A stretch of 12,778 nucleotides of DNA from Acholeplasmataceae bacterium UBA5617 (GTDB lineage: Bacteria; Bacillota_I; Bacilli_A; Acholeplasmatales; Acholeplasmataceae). The position numbers and the translations under genes were made by a program. The DNA is taken from positions 1-12,778 of the forward strand of contig DIKN01000003.1 in the NCBI GenBank assembly GCA_002424575.1, in the 5' to 3' direction. The notes beneath the pieces were generated by a model. The model did no database searches. It had not been told where the DNA came from and was given only the letters and a program-made list of their open reading frames with translations. Positions 1 to 6,219 of this stretch are shown piece after piece (the first letter of the stretch is position 1; every line of letters begins with the position of its first letter).

Positions 1-813
1 ACATCTCCAGATGCCATCACGGTTACGATTACTGGGATTTTACGCGTTAAAGAAGATGCATCAAGTGAACTTCTCAATACGGGTATCGGTTATACGACAC
101 GATTAACCGATGAACTCTTGCGCATCGCAAAAACATCGGATGTAGTCGTTGCTCAAGTAGCAAGTCCTACCGTGAATGTGCTTACTGGACAGCCCTTCAA
201 TCTTCAACTGACTTATCAGAGTGTGATGCGTCAACTCGGAGGTGATGATTCACCTACCGGTGTGCAAATCTATCCCAAGTCTTTCGAAGATAAAGATCGT
301 ATTAAAGATTACCTAGATCTCTATAATGTTGGAAAAACAGAAGAACAAGCGATTGTATACACCGATCTAGCTGAACAAATTTCATCAACCATTTCATCTT
401 TAATCAACACGATTACAATCATTTTAGCAGCGTTTGCTGGTATCTCACTCGTGGTATCATCAGTCATGATTGGTATCATCACCTATGTATCGGTTGTCGA
501 ACGCACCAAAGAAATTGGGATCATGCGAAGCTTGGGCGCTCGTAAAAAAGATATTTCTCGCATCTTCAATGCAGAAACACTTCTCATTGGTCTTGCTTCT
601 GGATTCTTTGGGGTGGTCGTAGCTATCCTCCTCAACTTTCCGATCAACGCCATCATTTTGAATTTGATTGATGTCCCTAACTTTGCACAATTAGAAATAC
701 TCAACGGATTCATGCTTATTGTCCTATCAACGATATTAACCTTAACAGCGGGATTGATTCCAAGTCACATCGCTGCACGAAGAGATCCAGTTGTGGCACT
801 GAGAACAGAATAA
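1..813 (+). CDS. FtsX/MacB-type ABC transporter permease, C-terminal part (5' end outside window)
   Basis: The reading frame is open from base 1, so the gene begins upstream and only about 270 C-terminal residues are present. The first part is an extracytoplasmic stretch (including IYPKSFEDKDRI and a following YTDL) that resembles the MacB-type core domain. Then come three membrane segments: ISSLINTITIILAAFAGISL through IGIITYVSV, GLASGFFGVVVAILLNFPI, and GFMLIVLSTILTLTAGLI. Between the first and second is the cytoplasmic loop ERTKEIGIMRSLGARKKDI, the best-conserved signature of FtsX-domain permeases. The protein ends IAARRDPVVALRTE, again typical of the family. Such permeases move lipoproteins, peptides or antibiotics, or transmit mechanical signals; the substrate cannot be told from this fragment. 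In Bacillota similar C-termini also occur on ATPase-permease fusions, so an ABC domain could lie in the missing N-terminal part. A TTG at 118 could be read as a start but is internal. Confidence 0.88.
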   Translation, partial: TSPDAITVTITGILRVKEDASSELLNTGIGYTTRLTDELLRIAKTSDVVVAQVASPTVNVLTGQPFNLQLTYQSVMRQLGGDDSPTGVQIYPKSFEDKDRIKDYLDLYNVGKTEEQAIVYTDLAEQISSTISSLINTITIILAAFAGISLVVSSVMIGIITYVSVVERTKEIGIMRSLGARKKDISRIFNAETLLIGLASGFFGVVVAILLNFPINAIILNLIDVPNFAQLEILNGFMLIVLSTILTLTAGLIPSHIAARRDPVVALRTE

Positions 814-826
814 GTAGATTTTTTTC

Positions 827-857
827 AAGCCTATTGAAGATATTTCAATGGGCTTTA
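827..857 (+). terminator. Hairpin terminator after the FtsX-type permease gene
   Basis: A 12-bp stem (827-838 with 844-855, one G-T pair) closes a 5-base loop 13 bases after the permease stop codon. The 3' side runs into TTT and then a mixed TTTATG stretch, so the U-tract is weak. The position at the end of the gene and the long stem favour a transcription terminator. Confidence 0.6.
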
Positions 858-898
858 TGTCTTTATGGATGGCGTTACCAAGCGATTCATAAAACCTG

Positions 899-918
899 TA
901 TTAATTATTTAATTAATA
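899..918 (+). repeat. AT-rich perfect inverted repeat upstream of the phnD promoter
   Basis: Two 9-base arms (TATTAATTA and TAATTAATA) are separated by two bases. The repeat lies 41 bases upstream of the phnD -35 box, in non-coding DNA between the permease terminator and the promoter. It could be a regulator binding site or an UP-type element; AT-rich palindromes also arise by chance in such DNA. No function is assigned. Confidence 0.4.
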
Positions 919-959
919 AGGGATTGTATCATGAAAGCAAAAAACACAAAAAACGTTCG

Positions 960-987
960 TTGACATTTGAGTGATATAGCATATAAT
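960..987 (+). promoter_or_regulatory. Sigma-A promoter of the phn operon
   Basis: A perfect -35 box TTGACA (960-965) and a perfect -10 box TATAAT (982-987) are separated by 16 bases. Transcription would start near 994, giving an untranslated leader of about 70 bases before phnD. The rest of the 814-1064 gap holds the permease terminator, the AT-rich inverted repeat at 899-918, and a leader with a T7 run and an A-rich run, described in the findings. Confidence 0.85.
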
Positions 988-1064
988 GAAAGTGGAATGT
1001 CTTTTTTTGATACCTGAATAAGGGATCAACTAGCATCCAAAAAAATAAAAAAAAGGGGAAACGT

Positions 1065-2135
1065 ATGAAAAAGATTTTCTTGTTGTTCATGATTGCTTTT
1101 TTTGCAGTTGGCCTTGTTGCCTGCGGCGGTGGTGAAGTCGAAGACCCAGAAACACTGATTATTCAGTTTGTGCCTTCATCTTCAGTGGATTCAGCAATGC
1201 TTACCAAAGTTAAATCCTTGGAAGACATGCTTGAAGCAGAACTCGCTAAAGCTGGTTATGAGATTAATGTCAACATTTCGATTGGTACGTCCTATGCATC
1301 CGTTATTGAAGCCATGGCATCAGGTCAAGTCCATGTTGGTTTCTTAACCGCTCAGCAATATGCATTCATTACAACCGAATATCCCGGCAAAGCAAATGTA
1401 TTGTTGACATCGGTCAGAAATGCTTACAAAGCTCAAATTGTGAGTGGTGCTATTACCGAAGATGCAGCAACCATTATTGCTAATGCAAACGCTGCTGGTT
1501 ACGATGCAACGACAGATTCTAACTTCAAGGTTTCATCCTATTATTCAATGCTTCTTGTTCGCAATGCAGACTATGCACAATATCAAACCAATGGTCTTGC
1601 AGCACTTGCAGGTAAGCATGTTGGTACACAATCTGTAACCTCTGGTTCTGGTTATGTCTACCCATCCTTCTTACTTGGACAAAACAACTTAAAGTTTGTC
1701 ACCACTGAAAATCCAAACGCATCTCTTGGTGAAGTTCGTCATACCGTCATCGGTGGTCACCAAAACTCTGTTGTTGCATTATTAAACAATGAAGTTGATG
1801 CAGTATTCACATTCTTTGATGCACGCTTCCATGCGACCGCTTATAATGGTTGGTTAGTTGCTAACGGATTTGCAGAAGGCGATTATTCAAAAGTTATTGC
1901 AGCAACTAAGGTCGTTGCATTAACAACAGGTATTTATAATGACACCATTTCAACCATTTCATCACTTTCTGACGGTTTAAGAGAAGCATTAGCAAATGCA
2001 TTCATCGCTGTTATTGCAACACCAGATGGTGGAGCAGCACTCGCGATTTATAATCATACAGGTTATCTCAAGGCCGATGATGCTGATTATGATGGTGAAA
2101 GAGCATTATACGAATTCTTAAATAAGGACAAATAA
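1065..2135 (+). CDS. phnD: PhnD-type phosphonate/phosphate ABC transporter substrate-binding lipoprotein
   Basis: This is the extracellular binding protein that hands substrate to the PhnE permeases. The first 20 residues form a lipoprotein signal peptide: MKK, a hydrophobic core, then the lipobox GLVAC with Cys20 as the lipidated residue, followed by a GGGEVED linker. The mature part has the type 2 periplasmic-binding fold features of PhnD: LIIQFVPSSS near residue 35, SYASVIEAMASGQVHVGFL near 95, GTQSVTSGSGYVYPSFLL near 190, and an HQNSVVALLNNEVDAVF segment near 230-250. At 356 residues it is full length. The start is supported by AAGGGG at 1053-1058, six bases upstream. Relatives bind phosphonates, phosphite, phosphate or, in mycoplasmas, thiamine compounds, so the exact ligand is open. 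No phosphonate-degrading gene lies nearby. Confidence 0.92.
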   Translation: MKKIFLLFMIAFFAVGLVACGGGEVEDPETLIIQFVPSSSVDSAMLTKVKSLEDMLEAELAKAGYEINVNISIGTSYASVIEAMASGQVHVGFLTAQQYAFITTEYPGKANVLLTSVRNAYKAQIVSGAITEDAATIIANANAAGYDATTDSNFKVSSYYSMLLVRNADYAQYQTNGLAALAGKHVGTQSVTSGSGYVYPSFLLGQNNLKFVTTENPNASLGEVRHTVIGGHQNSVVALLNNEVDAVFTFFDARFHATAYNGWLVANGFAEGDYSKVIAATKVVALTTGIYNDTISTISSLSDGLREALANAFIAVIATPDGGAALAIYNHTGYLKADDADYDGERALYEFLNKDK

Positions 2136-2163
2136 AAAATCTTAGAAAAACAGGAACTATCAC

Positions 2164-2928
2164 ATGATCAAATTTGTTGATGTTGTTAAAACATACCCTA
2201 ATGGGACTCAAGCTCTAAGGGGCATCAATTTATCAATCCGTGATGGTGAGTTTGTTGCAATTATTGGTTTATCCGGTGCGGGTAAATCGACACTCTTACG
2301 CTCGATCAACAAAATGCATTCGATCACATCTGGGCAGCTTTTTATCGATGATGTAGAGATTTCTTCCATCAAAGGTAAAGATTTGCGCATGCTTAGACGC
2401 AGTATCGGTATGATTTTCCAATCATTTAATCTGGTCAAGCGCATGTCCGTTTTCAACAATGTTATGACGGGTAGGGTTGCTTATCACCCTACCCTTAAAA
2501 CATTATTTGGTCTGTTTCCAAGAGAAGACAAACTCCTAGCACTGGAATCTTTGGATACCATGGGTATTCTGGATAAAGCATTTCAACGCGCTGATCAACT
2601 TTCGGGTGGTCAACAACAGCGCGTCGCTTTAGCGCGTGCACTCACTCAAAAGCCTAAAGTTATTTTAGCGGATGAACCTGTAGCATCGTTAGATCCCATT
2701 ACAACCGTACAGGTTATGGATGACTTTGCTCGGATCAATCGCGAATATGGTATTACAATTGTCGCAAACATGCATCACGTGGATTTAGCGGTAAAATATG
2801 CGACACGTATCATTGGTATTAAAAACGGCGAAGTGGTATACGATGGACCATCTTCTCAAGTTAAAGACGATGTATTAGTTCAAATCTATGGACGTTCACT
2901 CAAGCATGATGAACTTTTAGGTGAATAG
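2164..2928 (+). CDS. phnC: PhnC-type phosphonate/phosphate ABC transporter ATP-binding protein
   Basis: This is the cytoplasmic ATPase that powers the importer. All nucleotide-binding motifs are present: Walker A GLSGAGKST (residues 35-43), the Q-loop glutamine in IFQSFNL (Gln86), the ABC signature LSGGQQQR (146-153), Walker B VILADEP (166-172) and the switch histidine in NMHHVDLA (about 204-205). The YHPTLKTLFGLFPREDK stretch in the helical domain is characteristic of the PhnC branch within the broader ABC ATPases. At 254 residues it has the usual length. An AGGAA at 2152-2156 lies seven bases before the ATG. The gene follows phnD by 28 bases and is one base from the permease gene, so it is read from the same message. 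A perfect 9-bp inverted repeat lies inside the coding region at 2469-2494. Confidence 0.95.
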   Translation: MIKFVDVVKTYPNGTQALRGINLSIRDGEFVAIIGLSGAGKSTLLRSINKMHSITSGQLFIDDVEISSIKGKDLRMLRRSIGMIFQSFNLVKRMSVFNNVMTGRVAYHPTLKTLFGLFPREDKLLALESLDTMGILDKAFQRADQLSGGQQQRVALARALTQKPKVILADEPVASLDPITTVQVMDDFARINREYGITIVANMHHVDLAVKYATRIIGIKNGEVVYDGPSSQVKDDVLVQIYGRSLKHDELLGE

Positions 2929-2929
2929 T

Positions 2930-3739
2930 ATGACGAAGTTTACACTTCAAAATGGTAAAACCATCGTCAAACCGTTTAATAAAATTTGGCTGATATTAGG
3001 TATCGTGACAGCACTCGTCGTGATTTTTAGTTTCTTCATTAAATTTGAACCACGATTGATTAATCTTTCTGAATTGGGTGTCATCATAAAAAAGATGTTC
3101 ACACCTAAAGCAGGTCGCACATGGGGCGACTATTTTGGTTTCATCAATAATTTATGGGAACCACTTATCAGTACCATTGAAATGAGTTTAGCAGGGACCG
3201 TCATCGGTTCACTTATGGCTGTTCCCGTTGCAATCTTAGCTGCTAAAAACATTTTTAAAAGCCAATGGGTTTATGTACCCGTTCGTTTTTTTATGAACTT
3301 AATACGCACTATTCCAGCGATGTTACTTGCCGTTTTAGCCGTTTATTTTGTTGGAATTGGCGTTTTATCAGGGGTCATCGCCATCACATTATTCACCTTT
3401 GGTATCATGAGTAAAATGCTCTATGAAGTCATTGAAACCGTGGATATGAGTCCCTATGAAGCATTAGAGTCCACAGGTGCTTCCAAAGTTCAAGCTTTCC
3501 GATATGCTGTCTTTCCTCAGGTATTTCCGGTTTTCTTGAGCTATCTTATCTATATTTTTGAAATCAACGTCCGCGCATCAGCCATCCTAGGTTACGTTGG
3601 TGCCGGCGGTATCGGGATGATCATCAAAGACAACATCCTTTATAACTATGATCGTGTAGGGGCAACTTTGATCTTGATGCTTGTTGTCATCTTAGCGGTT
3701 CAATTTTTCTCAAACTATGTGCGAGGTAAACTCCAATGA
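2930..3739 (+). CDS. phnE: PhnE-type phosphonate/phosphate ABC transporter permease, first subunit
   Basis: This is an inner-membrane permease of the PhnE family with about six hydrophobic segments: one near the N-terminus (WLILGIVTALVVIFSFFI), several in LISTIEMSLAGTVIGSLMAV through VLAVYFVGIGVLSGVIAIT, and a last one near the C-terminus (LILMLVVILAVQFF). The cytoplasmic EAA loop that contacts the ATPase is EALESTGASKVQAFRYAVFP, followed by the conserved NVRASAILGYVGAGGIG. I chose the ATG at 2930 because AGGTGA (2919-2924) sits five bases upstream; a GTG at 2921 would add three residues but lies inside that ribosome binding site. The resulting 269 residues match the family. The gene starts one base after phnC ends and overlaps the second permease by ATGA. 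Confidence 0.93.
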   Translation: MTKFTLQNGKTIVKPFNKIWLILGIVTALVVIFSFFIKFEPRLINLSELGVIIKKMFTPKAGRTWGDYFGFINNLWEPLISTIEMSLAGTVIGSLMAVPVAILAAKNIFKSQWVYVPVRFFMNLIRTIPAMLLAVLAVYFVGIGVLSGVIAITLFTFGIMSKMLYEVIETVDMSPYEALESTGASKVQAFRYAVFPQVFPVFLSYLIYIFEINVRASAILGYVGAGGIGMIIKDNILYNYDRVGATLILMLVVILAVQFFSNYVRGKLQ

Positions 3740-4551
3740 CCAATGCAGAACGCATGTTAGCGAGAAAACCCAAGACATGGATTATGAATGGCATTTTCAC
3801 TGCCATTGTTTTAATTGCCGTGATTATTTCTTTTCAAGGGTCATCGATTAATTTATTAAGACTCCAAACCATTGGCATAAATTTAAGAATTATCGGAAGA
3901 CAAATGATTGACATCAATGTGGATTTCTTCTTTGGACGCGGTGTTTACTCTTTCCAAGAAGGGGTCATCTATTTAACGATTGAAACACTTGCCATCGGTT
4001 TCTTAGGGACACTTGTTGGCGCCGTTTTAGCTTTACCGTTCAGCTTTTTAGCAAGTAAAAACATTGTTGGACACAAAGTTGCAAAAGTTGGAGAAGCCAT
4101 CCTGGTTGCTATTCGTGTTTTTCCTGAAATTATCCTTGCTCTTGTCATTGTCAAAGGGTTTGGTATGAATGCTTTAACGGGGATGCTTACGATCGGAATC
4201 CACTCGATTGGTATGCTTGGAAAATTATTCTCAGAAACCATCGATAACATGGATAAGAGTTCCCTAGAAGCACTTGAAGCCGTTGGAGCAACCACTTTGA
4301 CCAAGATTCGTTATGGTATTCTCCCACAAATATTGGCCGATCTTTCATCGATTACGTTATATCGCTTAGACATCAATGTTCGTTCAGCCACTGTACTCGG
4401 TATTGTTGGAGCAGGTGGCTTAGGTGCATCCATGATTCTATCAGCAGAAAACAGCAACTGGGACATCTTGGGTACCATCATGATTGCGATCATTATCATG
4501 GTCTTAACGGTAGATATGATATCATCGAGATTACGTTCAAAATTGGTCTAA
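3736..4551 (+). CDS. phnE2: PhnE-type phosphonate/phosphate ABC transporter permease, second subunit
   Basis: A second PhnE-family permease of 271 residues, similar in layout to the one upstream. It has an N-terminal membrane segment (GIFTAIVLIAVIISF), a central block (LAIGFLGTLVGAVLALPFSF, ILVAIRVFPEIILALVIV), the EAA loop LEALEAVGATTLTKIRYGILP, the conserved DINVRSATVLGIVGAGGLG, and a final hydrophobic segment (TIMIAIIIMVLTVDM). The two permeases most likely form a heterodimeric channel with two copies of PhnC, as in other phnCDE1E2-type systems. Its ATG overlaps the stop of the first permease (ATGA), which indicates translational coupling. The gene is the last of the operon and is followed by a terminator. 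Confidence 0.93.
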   Translation: MTNAERMLARKPKTWIMNGIFTAIVLIAVIISFQGSSINLLRLQTIGINLRIIGRQMIDINVDFFFGRGVYSFQEGVIYLTIETLAIGFLGTLVGAVLALPFSFLASKNIVGHKVAKVGEAILVAIRVFPEIILALVIVKGFGMNALTGMLTIGIHSIGMLGKLFSETIDNMDKSSLEALEAVGATTLTKIRYGILPQILADLSSITLYRLDINVRSATVLGIVGAGGLGASMILSAENSNWDILGTIMIAIIIMVLTVDMISSRLRSKLV

Positions 4552-4553
4552 TC

Positions 4554-4576
4554 AAGAAAGGCGAAAGCCTTTTTTG
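4554..4576 (+). terminator. Intrinsic terminator of the phn operon
   Basis: A 6-bp stem AAAGGC/GCCTTT (4557-4562 with 4567-4572) is capped by a stable GAAA tetraloop and followed by six T (4570-4575). It starts within six bases of the phnE2 stop codon. The outer A and G bases can pair with the last T residues and lengthen the stem. Confidence 0.85.
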
Positions 4577-4595
4577 TTATATCGAAACACAACTA

Positions 4596-4624
4596 TTGTC
4601 AAAGAGAGAAAATAGGCCTATAAT
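4596..4624 (+). promoter_or_regulatory. Sigma-A promoter of the lemA-TPM pair
   Basis: TTGTCA (4596-4601) and TATAAT (4619-4624) are 17 bases apart, placing the transcript start near 4631. This start lies too close to the ATG at 4636 for normal initiation there and supports the downstream ATG at 4690 for the first gene. Confidence 0.78.
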
Positions 4625-4689
4625 AGTTATAAAATATGAACTTTATCGCTCATTTGTTATCAAGAATACGCAAAATGCGGAGGATAAAC

Positions 4690-5262
4690 ATGGCTAAAAA
4701 ATATCTTGGTTTAGGGATTACTGGATTTATTGTAGTTGTACTGGGCATTATGCTGATAACCGGTTATAACGGGTTAGTCACATTGGACACCAACATTGAT
4801 GGTAAGTATGCACAGATTGAAAATCGCTTGCAAGAACGTCATGACAAGATTGGTCAAGTTCTTGGTGCGGTGAGTGGTCTTCAGCAACATGCTGAAACCA
4901 TTTATAATGCGATCACTGCAGCGCGTGCCGCTTATGCTTCAGCTTCCACGATGGAAGAACTGATTGCAGCGGATGCAGCAGAAGCGATTGCATTTACAGA
5001 TCTACTGGTCGTTGTTGAAGATAACCCATTGATCACTGCAAATGTCGGCTATTATGCTTTAATTGATGAAATCTCCTCGATGGAATCAGCATTATCGGTT
5101 GCTCGTCGCGACTACAATGAAGCTGTTCAAGCCTACAATGCATCTGTGCGTCGTTTCCCACGCATTCTCTATGCATCACTCTTTGGTTTTGAAAAAGAAG
5201 TCGACTATTGGAAGATGAATGAAGGTGCTGATGAAGTACCCGTCATCGATTTCAATGACTAG
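4690..5262 (+). CDS. lemA: LemA family membrane protein
   Basis: A 190-residue protein with one N-terminal membrane segment (about residues 6-24, LGLGITGFIVVVLGIMLITG) followed by an extracytoplasmic helical domain. The LemA signature is clear: YNGLVTLDTNIDGKYAQIEN, then LQERHDKIGQVL, then AITAARAAYASA, and near the C-terminus NASVRRFPRILYASLFGF ending in VPVIDFND. The start is set by GGAGG at 4679-4683, six bases before ATG 4690; an upstream in-frame ATG at 4636 lacks such a site and sits next to the predicted transcript start. LemA proteins have no firmly established biochemical role but are often encoded beside TPM-domain proteins, as here, which suggests a shared envelope function. The gene overlaps the next one by eight bases. 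Confidence 0.92.
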   Translation: MAKKYLGLGITGFIVVVLGIMLITGYNGLVTLDTNIDGKYAQIENRLQERHDKIGQVLGAVSGLQQHAETIYNAITAARAAYASASTMEELIAADAAEAIAFTDLLVVVEDNPLITANVGYYALIDEISSMESALSVARRDYNEAVQAYNASVRRFPRILYASLFGFEKEVDYWKMNEGADEVPVIDFND

Positions 5263-6067
5263 ATATTCAATCAAATTCATCTTTTTTTCCATCATGATCA
5301 GCGGTTTATTGCTGATCCTTTTTGGTTGTACCGATCGAAAATATCCTCGTCCAACAGATCAATATTATGTTAATGATTATGCCAATATTTTGTACCAAGC
5401 AACTCGACATTCCATCACCCGTGAAGGAGAACGATTGTATGAAGTGACGCAAGATGAAGTTGATGGAGGGGCACAACTGGTCGTCGCGACGTTCGTCGTT
5501 GAGAATTTAAGTGATATTGCCAATTATGACAAGACTGAGATTTTCCGTGAATGGAAGATTGGTAAGAACGATATGGGATTACTCGTCATCTTATTTTTCA
5601 CAGAAGAAGTGATTGACGAAATCGACTATTTGGTACTCGCTGAAACACAGATTGAAGTCGGATACCGGATGGAACAATACTTAACACCTTCTCAATTGGG
5701 AAATATTGTCGATAACACCCTCTATGGTGATGAGTGGGGTGATGATTTAGACATGGGTGTGATGTATATGGTCTATGAACTGCTTTCAGCCATTTACATC
5801 GATGCATATGGTTATGAATCATTTAATTATGACATGGAGGTTTATCAAGAGTATTTATTTGATAATCCTGATGTGGCTGGGGATGATTCACATGTTCCTT
5901 TAAGTTGGATTCTTTATTTATTGTCTCCGTTTGCGACAACAGGTGATCGATTGGGTGTCATCATCCCCATCATCCTATTCATTTTAATCGGTGGCGGTGG
6001 TGCAGTCGTAAAAAATAAAGGCGGCGGCGGTTCATCGGGTGGAATGGGAATCTTTAGACGTCGTTAA
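5255..6067 (+). CDS. TPM-domain (YgcG-type) lipoprotein with C-terminal membrane segment and glycine-rich tail
   Basis: From ATG 5255 the protein has 270 residues. Residues 1-25 look like a lipoprotein signal: hydrophobic FIFFSIMISGLLLIL, then LFGC with Cys25 as the candidate lipidated residue. A TPM-type domain (about residues 38-185) includes YVNDYANIL, FREWKIGKNDMGLLVIL, EVGYRMEQYLT and LGNIVDNTL. A membrane segment near residues 228-250 (LGVIIPIILFILIGGG) is followed by a glycine/serine-rich tail and FRRR. TPM domains have been linked to phosphatase-like or assembly roles, but no activity can be claimed here. The start is uncertain: ATGs at 5219 and 5231 are in frame, and no strong ribosome binding site precedes 5255, but only 5255 gives a compact signal peptide, and it overlaps lemA by eight bases, consistent with translational coupling. 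Confidence 0.85.
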   Translation: MTRYSIKFIFFSIMISGLLLILFGCTDRKYPRPTDQYYVNDYANILYQATRHSITREGERLYEVTQDEVDGGAQLVVATFVVENLSDIANYDKTEIFREWKIGKNDMGLLVILFFTEEVIDEIDYLVLAETQIEVGYRMEQYLTPSQLGNIVDNTLYGDEWGDDLDMGVMYMVYELLSAIYIDAYGYESFNYDMEVYQEYLFDNPDVAGDDSHVPLSWILYLLSPFATTGDRLGVIIPIILFILIGGGGAVVKNKGGGGSSGGMGIFRRR

Positions 6068-6086
6068 AAATGGATACGTTTTCTAG

Positions 6087-6115
6087 TTGCAAGTCATAAA
6101 AAGCCGTGCTATACT
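6087..6115 (+). promoter_or_regulatory. Sigma-A promoter of the his operon (extended -10)
   Basis: TTGCAA (6087-6092) and TATACT (6110-6115) are exactly 17 bases apart, and a TG at 6107-6108 gives an extended -10 element (TGCTATACT). The predicted transcript start is near 6122, just 20 bases past the -35/-10 region of a short 54-base gap after the TPM gene. No terminator is visible for the TPM gene, so some read-through into the his leader is possible. Confidence 0.85.
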
Positions 6116-6121
6116 GTAGAC

Positions 6122-6138
6122 ACATGTGAAAAACATGT
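6122..6138 (+). repeat. Inverted repeat / 5'-terminal hairpin of the his leader RNA
   Basis: Two copies of the self-complementary hexamer ACATGT (6122-6127 and 6133-6138) are separated by GAAAA. They form a 6-bp hairpin that would begin at the predicted transcript start and end just before the leader ribosome binding site. It may stabilise the mRNA or be an operator at +1; neither is shown. Confidence 0.5.
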
Positions 6139-6149
6139 TGAGGTGTAGC

Positions 6150-6218
6150 ATGGCTTTATTTATTTCTACTGTAGTTAGACATCACCATCACCATCATCAA
6201 AACAGGGTTGTTTCCTAA
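6150..6218 (+). CDS. hisL: Histidine operon leader peptide
   Basis: A 22-codon gene beginning MALFIST, continuing VVR, then six consecutive histidine codons (CAT CAC CAT CAC CAT CAT, 6180-6197), and ending QNRVVS with TAA at 6216-6218. A GAGGTG site at 6140-6145 lies four bases upstream of the ATG, so the gene is probably translated. It sits between a strong promoter and a hairpin terminator directly before hisZ, the same arrangement as the enterobacterial his leader, which has seven histidine codons. Its role would be to sense charged tRNA-His: ribosomes stall on the six codons when histidine is short, which changes the folding of the downstream RNA. The peptide itself needs no function. The run of six codons together with its position makes a chance ORF very unlikely. 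Confidence 0.9.
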   Translation: MALFISTVVRHHHHHHQNRVVS

Positions 6219-6219
6219 G

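Noticed and set aside
460..713. Minus-strand ORFs opposite the permease gene
   Set aside because: They lack family motifs and lie opposite clear FtsX-domain coding sequence; the same holds for minus-strand ORFs opposite phnC, phnE2, hisB, hisH and hisA.
931..963. Tiny ORF of 10 codons (ATG AAA GCA ...) before phnD
   Set aside because: It overlaps the TTGACA promoter box and lies upstream of the predicted transcript start. No promoter of its own is visible.
4636..4689. N-terminal extension of LemA from ATG 4636
   Set aside because: The predicted transcript start (about 4631) leaves no room for a ribosome binding site, whereas ATG 4690 has GGAGG six bases upstream and begins just before the membrane segment.
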